Origin: Parvularcula sp964219355
GTDB taxonomy: Bacteria > Pseudomonadota > Alphaproteobacteria > Caulobacterales > Parvularculaceae
Length of the DNA stretch: 64,000 nt
Assembly: GCA_964219355.1 (NCBI GenBank)
Contig: CAXPOZ010000006.1
Span: 70,707 to 134,706 of the forward strand
Direction of reading: 5' to 3'
The stretch's first letter is position 1. Each line of letters starts with the position of its first letter. Shown in pieces: positions 34,874 to 44,500 of this stretch. Position numbers and translations under genes: made by a program. A model generated the notes under the pieces. That model searched no databases, was not told the DNA's origin, and saw only the letters and a list, made by a program, of their open reading frames with translations.

Positions 34874-35052
34874 TATGCATCACCAGATGATGAGCGGTTG
34901 TTATCAGCATCCTCTAACAATTTTAGGAAGTCATCCGGGACATCTTCCTGGATGACATCATCATAAATTTGGCGCAATTGACGCCCAATTCTGTTGGTGC
35001 GCATGCGACGCTCGCGCTTCTCCAACGGATTGGTGTCTTTTTGATCAGTCAT
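34873..35052 (-). CDS. nepR: Anti-sigma factor NepR
   Basis: Small protein that holds EcfG inactive until phosphorylated PhyR draws it away. The family core is clear: IGRQLRQIYDDVIQEDVPDDFLKLL, two helices that embrace the sigma factor (I quote it in two parts: IGRQLRQIYDD and VIQEDVPDDFLKLL). An earlier in-frame ATG at 35091 is unlikely because the EcfG promoter's -10 (35092-35095) touches it, so transcription starts downstream of that ATG. The ATG at 35052 gives a 59-residue protein, the usual NepR size. Its stop overlaps the ecfG start. Confidence 0.92.
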   Translation of the reverse strand: MTDQKDTNPLEKRERRMRTNRIGRQLRQIYDDVIQEDVPDDFLKLLEDADNNRSSSGDA

Positions 35053-35091
35053 AAATTCGTCATTCGGGTTATCGTGATCGGGCAATATCAT

Positions 35092-35116
35092 AACGCCGCT
35101 TCTGGCAGCCGGTTCC
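35092..35116 (-). promoter_or_regulatory. EcfG-type promoter of nepR-ecfG-kinase
   Basis: Minus strand GGAAC (35112-35116), 16-bp spacer, CGTT (35092-35095): exact consensus. It makes the sigma factor positively autoregulated and fixes the nepR start downstream. Confidence 0.9.
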
Positions 35117-35146
35117 GAGAAATCTGAGTTTTTTTTGATTTTTTTC

Positions 35147-35171
35147 GCAACCTTCTCGTCACTAGAGCGTT
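35147..35171 (+). promoter_or_regulatory. EcfG-type promoter of phyR (near consensus)
   Basis: GCAAC (35147-35151), 16-bp spacer, CGTT (35168-35171); one mismatch in the -35. It lies 30 bp before the phyR ATG and about 30 bp from the divergent nepR promoter. Confidence 0.65.
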
Positions 35172-35201
35172 TTAGCGCTGATCACTGATTGAGGGTACCA
35201 A

Positions 35202-36017
35202 ATGTCACTTGTTGAAACTTTCCGCCCGCATCTGCCGTTTCTGCGGCGTTATGCACGGGCGCTGACAGGCAGCCAGCAGAGCGGGGATGCTTATATTCGC
35301 GCCTCTCTTGAGGCTCTCTCTGCTGACCCCGACCAGATTGGCACTGGCATCACAGATGGGTCAGAAGCTCCACGCATCGCACTCTACCGCCTGTTTCACA
35401 CGATCTGGAGCACGACAGGTGCTGCACTTCAATCTCAGAAAGACGAGATTGAGAATAGCGATCTTAGCCCACTCGATCGCCTCGAAACGCTCTCCCCGCT
35501 TTCGCGTCAGGCTTACCTTCTGACCATGCTGGAAGGGTTCACCCGGAATGAGGCAGCTATCATTCTTTCACTGTCACCTGCTGAAGTCGACGAACTCGTT
35601 GATACTGCCCAGCGTGACATTGAGAGCGAGCTGCGGACAAATGTGCTCATCATCGAGGACGAGGCCATTATTGCCGCGGACCTCGAAGCACTGGTGACGG
35701 AACTTGGTCATGATGTTGTTGGCACTGCCGCAACGCGCGACGAAGCGGTCAAGACGGCCTTGAGCACGAAACCCGGTCTCATCCTTTGCGATATTCAGCT
35801 TGCCGATAACTCGTCTGGCATCGACGCTGCACAGGATATTCTGGCCAGTTTTGATGTGCCCATTATTTTCATCACGGCATTCCCTGAACGCTTGCTGACA
35901 GGTGAGCGGCCGGAGCCAACCTACCTGATCTCCAAGCCGTTCCAGGACAATGTCGTCAAAGCGGCAATCGCGCAGGCGTTGTTCTTTCATCCCGCCAAGG
36001 ACAAAAAGGCAGCCTGA
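35202..36017 (+). CDS. phyR: Response regulator PhyR (anti-anti-sigma factor)
   Basis: 271-residue protein. Residues 1-140 form an ECF-sigma-like domain (FRPHLPFLRRYARALTGSQQ; YLLTMLEGFTRNEAAIILS) that mimics EcfG. Residues 150-265 form a receiver domain (VLIIEDEAIIAADLEALV) with phosphorylatable Asp197 in LILCDIQLADNSSG and the conserved Lys in ISKPF. On phosphorylation it binds NepR and frees EcfG. It is divergent from nepR-ecfG, the common alphaproteobacterial layout, and likely autoregulated. A good terminator follows. Confidence 0.97.
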   Translation: MSLVETFRPHLPFLRRYARALTGSQQSGDAYIRASLEALSADPDQIGTGITDGSEAPRIALYRLFHTIWSTTGAALQSQKDEIENSDLSPLDRLETLSPLSRQAYLLTMLEGFTRNEAAIILSLSPAEVDELVDTAQRDIESELRTNVLIIEDEAIIAADLEALVTELGHDVVGTAATRDEAVKTALSTKPGLILCDIQLADNSSGIDAAQDILASFDVPIIFITAFPERLLTGERPEPTYLISKPFQDNVVKAAIAQALFFHPAKDKKAA

Positions 36018-36077
36018 TCTGGCGTAAACACATGACGAGTAGCCGTTGAGCAATCGTCGCCATTTCCAATGAAACAT

Positions 36078-36119
36078 GGCCCCCATTCTCGCGACAAAGA
36101 GATGGGGGCCTTTCTTTTT
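36078..36119 (+). terminator. Terminator after phyR
   Basis: Stem GGCCCCCAT / ATGGGGGCC (inner CTC/GAG pairing also possible) followed by TTTCTTTTT. Confidence 0.88.
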
Positions 36120-36153
36120 CCGCCCTCTGGAATGGCTAATCTCACGATCGCGC

Positions 36154-36178
36154 GGAACCGGCTCCTTGCACAGACGTT
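36154..36178 (+). promoter_or_regulatory. EcfG-type promoter of the EF-hand protein gene
   Basis: GGAAC (36154-36158), 16-bp spacer, CGTT (36175-36178): exact consensus, 22 bp before the start codon. Confidence 0.87.
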
Positions 36179-36199
36179 TGTTCGGTGGAGGGTATTAAC

Positions 36200-36718
36200 A
36201 TGCGTACCAAAGCCATTTTCATCTCTACCGCCGCTATTCTCGGCACCGCGTCCGTCGCATTGTCCAGTACGGACACACGGACGGTAACGGACAAAAGATC
36301 ATCTATTGAAATCGACCAATTCGAAGCTGACGCTCAAAAGTCATTCTATCGGATCGATATCAATGATGACGACAAGATTGATATTGAAGAGTTCGCAGCA
36401 CAAACGCTTGTGCATGCCGAGCTCGCCCGATTTAACGGATACGTTACTCTTGAGACTGATGAGATTACCTACATTCCATTGAGTAACCGCCCTCAGTACG
36501 AGCTGTCACTTCCCGAGCGGACCCGCATCACGACTCTCGCCCGCCGTGAGTTCTACGAGTATGCGGGTGATGATGGCGAAATGTCATTCTACGAATGGAC
36601 GAGCTATAAGCTCGCAGATGTTCGCCAGCACGATCGTGACCGCGACAGCAAAATTGAAGGCGACGAGCTAACAGATTACGCTCGACAAGTTGCTCGCCTT
36701 CGCCACTCTGGCGTATAG
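36200..36718 (+). CDS. Exported EF-hand domain protein
   Basis: 172-residue protein with a signal peptide (MRTKAIFISTAAILGTASVA). Two EF-hand-type calcium loops are visible: DINDDDKIDIEEF and DRDRDSKIEGDEL, about 100 residues apart. Between them is an uncharacterised segment with aromatic residues (REFYEYAGDDGEMSFYEW), which may be a third, degenerate loop. The start at 36200 has GGAGGG seven bases before it; an upstream GTG would bury that site. It is under a perfect EcfG promoter, so it is a predicted periplasmic or secreted calcium-binding stress protein. Nothing more specific can be said. Confidence 0.85.
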   Translation: MRTKAIFISTAAILGTASVALSSTDTRTVTDKRSSIEIDQFEADAQKSFYRIDINDDDKIDIEEFAAQTLVHAELARFNGYVTLETDEITYIPLSNRPQYELSLPERTRITTLARREFYEYAGDDGEMSFYEWTSYKLADVRQHDRDRDSKIEGDELTDYARQVARLRHSGV

Positions 36719-36729
36719 AGATTATGTTT

Positions 36730-36761
36730 GATATGTCAGGCTATTCTTGGCCTGACATATC
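36730..36761. terminator. Hairpin between the EF-hand and methyltransferase genes
   Basis: Perfect 11-bp stem GATATGTCAGG / CCTGACATATC with a 10-base loop, 11 bp after the EF-hand stop. It covers the stop codon of the convergent methyltransferase. No long T tract on the plus strand (CTTCTTC). Confidence 0.7.
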
Positions 36762-38303
36762 TTCTTCAACAGCCAACAAACCACTCCGCCGGCATTCCTG
36801 CAGCAGGTGATCAAGCGCAGCAGTGATCCGGGCGGGATCCGCGTTTTCGTTTGTCGTGGCGTTTTGATCGCCAATATCCAGGCGCCCCTCTGATACGGCC
36901 TTGCAGATGTCTTCCACCAAAGCCTTGCGGGTTCTCGTGCCGTCCATCAGCCCTGCAATAAAACGCACAGGACCTCGCAGCGCGACTGGCTCGTGTAGCC
37001 GGGAGCTGACCTCGATCATATCGTTCGCAAGCTGCGCCCTGGCGACGGGCCAGAGAGCCGGACGGTCATTTGCAGCGCTTCCATTCCGTAGAGGGATGGT
37101 CGATACCTTAACGTGACCAGCCTCAATTGTGCGCCGCAGAGCGTCATGCAGCCGATCCGCCGCCCCGGGCTGGCTAGCGCCCGTACCCACCAGAGCGACA
37201 TCCGCGATTTCATCGAGCGTTCGCGTCTCAGGGTAGGCCTCCGCGAGCAGCGAAAGCGCCTTTCCTGCGACAGGGTCATTGGTTCTGATCCGCGACTCGC
37301 CATGACGGAAGGTCAGTGTGCCGCCCTCTTCTGCCTCCCTGACCATCGAACAGGCATAGTGAAGTGACATCAGCACTTCGCCGTGTGCCCTATTGTCTTG
37401 CTTAGCATCTGCCAGCCGCAGGATGGACCGCCTGAACTTCCTTCCACTGACAAAATCAGCGCTTTGCGTCCGGGCCAGATGATCACCGGCAGTGATAACA
37501 GGTGGCTCCCCGTCGAGAAGAGGACCCAATGAACCCGCGTCCTGTTCGGGCGGTGCGGCATCGCAGACATAGGACAGCCCATGCTCTTCTGCCCACTCGA
37601 CAAAATCATGAAAGTAACACGGCTCATTGAACGGTCCCAGAAACTCCCCCTGAAAATGCGGGTCGGTCATGCGGACGCATTGGGCGATCTCGTCCTTTAG
37701 TGCGCTGCCATAGGGCGTCTTCGGATCAAGACTGCCAGCATAAGCCTCCAACACACTCCGTGCTTCCGCAATCGCCGTGATGGGATCAGTGCCCGGATTT
37801 ATATGACGCTGGCATATCTCACGGACCGCCATGCGGAGCCCCCAGCCGGGATAGGTGTTATAGCTGATATAGGCTAGGCCAGCCACCGTCAGGGAGGCGG
37901 CGCAGATTTTCAGGATGTCCTCCCGAACGGGCTGCGGCGTCCAGCTAAAGACCCCGTGGCAGATGATGAAATCGTAATTCCGCGCACCCAAATTGAGCTG
38001 CGAAATATCTCCCTGACGAAGCGAAATATTCTTTAGGCTAAGTTCTTCAATCAGCTGATTGCCGTCGCGGATGTGCCGATCGGCCAGATCCACCCCCTCA
38101 AACCGGGCCTTCGGGAAACGCGCCGCCAGCGGGATGATATTGCCCCCTGACGCACAACCAAGTTCCAGCACCGTCGCGGTTTCAACAGCCGGGACATGGC
38201 AGCCATGCAGAGCAGCGAGAGCCGCTAACCGGGCCGGCTGCGTTTGCGGAAATGGCAGTGATGCATAGGGCAATGCATCATAATCGATCTGATCCGGCGT
38301 CAT
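36741..38303 (-). CDS. Class I SAM methyltransferase with C-terminal regulatory domain
   Basis: 520-residue protein. The N-terminal third is a Rossmann methyltransferase: LELGCASGGNIIPLA (SAM motif I), FEGVDLADRHI (motif II), and ICHGVFSWTPQPVRED with YNTYPGW. The centre and C-terminus match the methyltransferase regulatory domain family (HFQGEFLGPFNEPCYFHDFV), which usually accompanies this class. The start at 38303 has GGGGGGAG upstream. The substrate is unknown. It is divergent from the giant RTX protein gene with 253 bp between them; similar methyltransferases sometimes lie near surface-protein or glycan genes, but a link here is only by position. The gap holds no gene or clear promoter motif. 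Confidence 0.85.
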   Translation of the reverse strand: MTPDQIDYDALPYASLPFPQTQPARLAALAALHGCHVPAVETATVLELGCASGGNIIPLAARFPKARFEGVDLADRHIRDGNQLIEELSLKNISLRQGDISQLNLGARNYDFIICHGVFSWTPQPVREDILKICAASLTVAGLAYISYNTYPGWGLRMAVREICQRHINPGTDPITAIAEARSVLEAYAGSLDPKTPYGSALKDEIAQCVRMTDPHFQGEFLGPFNEPCYFHDFVEWAEEHGLSYVCDAAPPEQDAGSLGPLLDGEPPVITAGDHLARTQSADFVSGRKFRRSILRLADAKQDNRAHGEVLMSLHYACSMVREAEEGGTLTFRHGESRIRTNDPVAGKALSLLAEAYPETRTLDEIADVALVGTGASQPGAADRLHDALRRTIEAGHVKVSTIPLRNGSAANDRPALWPVARAQLANDMIEVSSRLHEPVALRGPVRFIAGLMDGTRTRKALVEDICKAVSEGRLDIGDQNATTNENADPARITAALDHLLQECRRSGLLAVEEDMSGQE

Positions 38304-38556
38304 GACTGCTCCCCCCAGCGGCTGCCTGGCCAAACGGCAGGATGTCCGTATTTCAGTACCTTAGCACAATTCCGGGCGCAGAATCACAAGAACGCTGACT
38401 TCAATATCGCTTTACGCCGCTCAGCCCTTGGAATACATAAAAGATTAATAAATCAATGAATTCACACGGGTTACGGGCAAAGATCCTCCCCCCTGCATCG
38501 CAGGCGAGCATACCCCCCACCTCTGTGAAAGCTGCGGTTTTCTGGGGGAGATCAGC

Positions 38557-41500
38557 ATGGACTATTTTCTGACGATTGACGGCGTCAATGACGGCTCAGA
38601 CGGCTTCGAGCCATTTGCTTTGTTCGAACACGGCATGTCACGATCCGAAGCGCTTCTCTTTTCGGGCTATCAGGGCTTTGGTTCTGTCCGTATAGAAAGT
38701 GCGCCCGCGGACATCTCAGTCAATTCATTCAGCAGTCGGCAGGCAATCGAGACAGGCTTCAATGCACCCGGCGGCGATGAACAGATTGCTCTGACTGCTG
38801 ATAACCTCTTGCTTCCAGCTGCCGCTCAGTCCCTGAGCAGCATTTCAGGCATCGCAAAGACCTATCTTCTCATCGATGGGTTGAATGGCGGCTCCACAGA
38901 TGTCGGTTTTCAAGGCGCGTTCGAGATCAACTCCGTGCAACTTGGCGCCGGCAATTCCGTCTCCAACGGGACCCCGAACGCTCCGTCTTTTTCCGAGCTG
39001 AATGTCACCCTAGAGGGCATGTCGGCTGACTTGCTGTCTGCGATCGCGGGAGGGGTGGGCATTGAGTCCATCCAGGTGCTGGCCGTCGATGGGTCAGGTG
39101 ATACCCTCTATGATCTGCGTCTTGGTGACGTCTTCCTCACTGGAAATTCTGTCTCCTCAGGTGGGGGTACGCCAAACACCAGTCTGAGCTTTTTCTATGA
39201 GAAGATAGGCCTGACACTTGGTGACAAGAGCTTCGGCTTTAATGTAGCCTCGAACATGTCGATCGAAGCCGACGCAATAGCCGAACCAGTTCCGGCGGTG
39301 GAGAATGGCCTCGAGGATGGCGCTGCTGTCCAGTATTATCTGACCATTGACGGCTATAATGGCGGCGTCAGTGACAAGGGTTTCGAAGGCGCATTCGAGA
39401 TTGATTCGTTCCAGTTCGGAGCCGGTGTCGGCGTTTCAGTCGGCGGGGGAGCACCGATGCTCACCTTGCCCAGCTTCAGTGAGCTGACAGTATCACTGCA
39501 GGGTTTTGCGCCGGGGCTGTTTGCCGAGCTGATCGCCTCTCAACGCTTAGGTGCCGTCCAGATCGAGGGCGTCGACGTGAATGGCGATGTCATCTACGAT
39601 TTGCGGCTTACGGATGTTTTCCTAGGCAGCCAGTCCGTTTCAACAGGCGGCGCAACACCTGTAAGTTCGCTGAGCTTCAACTATCAGAAAATCGGCTTTA
39701 TCACCGATAGCGGAGATTTCGGATACGATTTGCCTTCCGGAACAGAGATCAATGCGCAGAATCTGGCGCAAGCTAGCGCCGACCCCATGCTTGATCTCGA
39801 AACTCAGTCTGCAGATAATTACTATTTGATTATCGACAGCGGCGCGAATGGCGCTGCCGGGAAAGGCTATTTCGAGATAGAGCTCGGCTCTGTTCAGTTC
39901 GGCGCTGGCGTCGGTATCAGCGGGAACAACAAAAGCGCACCGTCCTTCAGTGAGGTCACTGTCACTTTTAACGGTATTGCCGCCAACCTCTTCGACTTCA
40001 TCGGCGCCGGAAATAGCATCGGCCCTGTCAGGATCGTGGGTACGGACAATAGTAGCGCCAGCGGTTCAAAAGGTGCCGTAATCTATGAGCTGCGGCTTGA
40101 TGATGCGTATGTCACAGGGAACAGTTTTAGCGGCGGGACGGGCTCAGCCCTTTCAACAAGCCTGTCGCTCGCATCAGAGCGCATCGGCTTCATCACCGAC
40201 CCCAGCTCCTTCGGTTATGACATCGCAACTCAGACAAGCGCGGACCCTGAAAACTTGCCTGTCGCTATGGCCAATCAGGGCGGCTTCGGCCCTGCGGCTG
40301 TAGAGCAATATTATCTAGTCATCGACGGGCTCGACGGCGGCGTCACCTCGAAAGGTTTTGAAGGCGCATTCGAAATCAACCCCCTGCAATTCGGCGCTGG
40401 TGCGCCGCTGCAATTCATGGCCGCGACACCCATGCAGGGAATGCCGAGTTTCTCGGAAATCACCGTTTCTCTCGATGGCATCTCACCAACCCTGTTCACT
40501 CTTTTGGCGACGGGCGCTGATCTTGGTGCGGTGAGCATCAAGGGTGTGAGCGCAGGCAGCGTTGTCACCGAGATCCGGCTCGCGGATGCGCTGTTGTCCG
40601 GGAATTCCGTCTCGGCAGGCGGTAGCGACTTCAGCTCGAGCCTTAGTTTTGCCTATGATCAGATCGGCATCATCACACCCAACGGGAATGCCGGCTACGA
40701 CCTCAGCGCTGGTACCCTGATAAATGCGCTCAACATGGATGAGGCTGTCGGGGGAAATGGCAGTGATCATGAAAACGGCGCCGTTGAACAATACTACCTG
40801 CTGATTGACGGCCTTAATGGTGGGTCTACGGATAAAGGTTTTAACGGCTGGTTCGAGATTGACTCACTCCAGTTCGGCGCTGGCCTCCCCATTCAGAATG
40901 GCAGTCCTCAGAACGCCGCATTCTTCTCGGAGATATCCGTCAGCCTTGATGGCATTTCGCCCGAGCTACTGGATGAGCTTGCCACCGGTAACGGGCTCAG
41001 TGCGGTCTGGATCGCAGGCATCAATGCAAATGGTGAGGTCATCTATGATCTGCGCCTTGGCGATGTGGACATCACAGGTAATAGCATCAACGGCGGCAAC
41101 GGATTTTCTGTCTCCTCAAGCCTGTCATTTGCATATTCGCGGATCGGATTGATCACGACAGAATCGGAATTTGGCTTCAACCTGATCTCAAATACGGTCA
41201 TCGATCCGGACACCATTGCCAGCCCCACGGCCAGCGCGATTGATGGCTTGGCTGAAAATGCCGTCACTCAGTACTTCCTGACCATTGACGGGTTTGATGG
41301 CGGCTCTTCCGGCAAAGGTGGCGCAGATCAGACCTACCTGCTCGACTCGATCCAGTTCGGTGCCGGCGTCGCCGTGCAGCAGGACGGCCCCAAGGGTAAT
41401 CCGTCCTTCTCCGAAATCACGATCATGCTTGATGACATCACGCCAGAACTTTTCGAGGTCTTGGCCAATGGTGACATCCTGCCTTTCGTGCGGATCACAG

Positions 41501-44500
41501 GGCAGGACAGCAAGGGTTCAACGGTCGTTGATCTGCGTCTGGGTGATGTCTTTGTCACCGGCAATTCCGTCAGTGGCGGGGACTCATCAACCTCCAGCAG
41601 CCTCACCCTGAATTATGACGCTTTCGGCCTGATTTCACCTGGCGGCAGCTTCGGCTATGAACTTTCAACGGGTACGGAGATTGATCCCAATTCGATTGGG
41701 AATATTGCAGCAGAACCGCCCGTTGCAAACGATGATCAAGCGGCCACTGACGAAGATGTGTCTGTCATCATCACTGTCCTCGCCAATGACAGTGATGCCA
41801 ATGGCGACATGCTCTCAATCTCGAATTTCTCGCAAGGAACGAACGGGACTGTCACGGACAATGGTGACGGCACCCTCACCTATCTGGGCAATCAGGACTT
41901 CTTTGGGTCCGACAGCTTCACCTACACGATCAGCGACGGGAATGGCGGCACTGATATCGCGACCGTCAGTATCAGTGTAAATTCTGTCAATGACGCGCCC
42001 GACGCGGTCGACGACATGATCACGGTCAGTGAAGACGCGGGCATCACGACGAGCTTTAACCAGACATTCGACAATAGCCAGCCTACCCTTGCGCTGAATG
42101 AAGTGATCGTCACCGACGGTAACTTCCCTTCAAATGACGGCAGCGGCGGCTCGATCAGCCTCGCTTTCCTTGCCACTTATGCCTTCAGTTTCGCGCCGAG
42201 CGGCACGGAAAACACTGACGGCGAATTGCTGTCCATTGGCCAGAATCCATCGCTCTTCAGCCTTATCGGCACATTCTATGGCGGCAACGGGCAGACGACT
42301 TTCGCTGTGCCCAACCTCGACGGCATTCTCTCCGTCGGCAAAGGGCCATTTGATTTTCCTGGATCGGAAGTCGGCGCTGACGAAATCACCCTCACGAGCA
42401 ATCACCTGCCGATTAGTGCCGGTGGCGATGGCCTCCGTTTCGGGAATGAGCAGGAATCGCTGGTCGTCAAATATATGATAAATGTCGATGGCATTTACCC
42501 GTCATCGAGCGGGGCTTCACTGAATTCCATGGGGATGATTCATCGCTTTGCGGGCAATTTCGAGCCCAACGGCATGATGGAGTGTGACGGTCGTATTCTG
42601 AATATTGCTGAGCATGCCGCTCTATTCAGCATTCTCGGTACGAATTATGGTGGTGATGGCATAACGACCTTCGCCCTGCCTGACCTGCGTGGGCGCACCA
42701 TTGTCGGCACAGGCAACGGGCTGTCGCCAGGTGACGTCATTGGCGAAGACGAGACTTCACTGACGCAAGAAAACCTGCCGGTAAGTATCGGCGGCGACAA
42801 TGATCCGTTCACCAATCAAGGGCCGGCTTTGGCCCTCAACATGCTGGTTGCCCTGCAGGGAATTTACCCGTCGCAGTCTGGTTTCGCCCCCGATCCCAGC
42901 ACGCCATATCTCGGTCAGGTCGTTGCCTTTGCCGGCAATTTCATTCCCGATGGCTGGGCTCAAGCCGCCGGGCAACATCTGAGTACCAACCAACATAACG
43001 CCCTCTTCTCGCTTCTCGGCACGATCTATGGCGGCAATGGGCAGACGACTTTTGCCCTGCCTGACCTTACGGGCCGCTCGATCATCAATGCGAATACGCA
43101 AGACCCCATCGGATCACAGGACGGCGTTTCGCAGCATTCACTCGAAGCGAATTCTTTCGATGGTACTCTGCTCATAAATGACAGCGATCCCGAAGGCGAC
43201 GACATTTCCATTGTCGCCGTTGAAGGCGAGGTCATGAATGTGGGCACGGAAATCACTCTGGCTTCCGGTGCGCTGATCACTGTTCATGCCGATGGTTTCT
43301 ATAGCTACGATCCCAATGGACAGTTTGAATATCTCGATGCTGGCGAGACCGCGACAGACAGCTTCACCTACACGATCAGTGACGGCAATGGCGGCACAGA
43401 TACAGCGACGGTCAGTGTCACGATTAATGGCGTCAATGATGCGCCGGTCGCCAATGACGACAGCTTCATGGTGGACGAAGACAATGTCCTGATGGGCAAT
43501 GTCAAACTCAATGACAGCGACCCGGAAGACCATGCCATCTCGCTGCTCGCGGTCGATACCCAACATGGCGTGCTCGTCCTCAGCCATGATGGCAGCTTCA
43601 CCTACACGCCGGGTGCTGACTTTAACGGCACGGACAGCTTCACTTATGTCCTCCGCGATCCCGACTTCCCGGCGACACCTCAGGATGTCGCCGTCGTCAC
43701 GATCACGGTTGATCCAGTCGATGACGACCCTATGGCAGTAGACGACAGCGGCATGGGGTTCACGACGGATGAGGATACGAGCTTCACGACCAGTAATGTG
43801 CTCGACAATGATAGCGACCCTGATGGGGGCATGCTGACGGTCGATTCCGCGGATGCAACCAGCGCAGCTGGCGCCACGATCACCAACAATGCCGACGGGA
43901 CGTTCGATTATGATCCGGGCAGCCTGTTTGACTATCTTGCCGTGGGCGAAACGGCAACGGACACTTTCTCCTACACCGTCACAGACGGTAGCGGCGGGTT
44001 CGATACGGCGACCGTGACGGTGACCATTACCGGGGTGAACGATGCCCCGATCCTGCCGGTTGCACAGGGTTATAATCTGATGCTGCCGGAAGATGCCTTT
44101 GACGGCTTCTTGGGGATCGGCCTGACTAACAGTCCGGATGTCACCGATGCAGACGTATCAGATCTGGTCTCCGTGAATGTCACCTCGGTCAGCCAATCGG
44201 GGGATAAGGCCGGTGTGCTGACGGATGCGCAGCTCCTGCCTCTCCTCTTTATTCCGGGTAATCCGATCATCGGGTCCGGCAGCACGGAAGGCGACATTGT
44301 TCTCAACTTTAGCGGAGAGGCCGGACTGTTCGACTTCCTGCAGGCCGGCGATCTGCTGGAGGTGACCTACACCTTCACGGCCACCGATTCACAAGGGGCG
44401 ACCGATACATCCTTTATCGACTTCCGTATCACCGGCGTGAACGACGCCCCGATTGCGGCAGGCGACAGTGGCGCCGCCTTCACAACTGATGAGGACACAA

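Noticed and set aside
38860..41700. Type VI secretion locus
   Set aside because: The Hcp-like sequences are repeats inside one RTX protein; no TssB/C, ClpV, VgrG or membrane-complex genes are present.
42176..43110. Prophage remnant based on tail-collar domains
   Set aside because: The three collar domains are in frame within the giant protein, and no other phage structural genes surround them.
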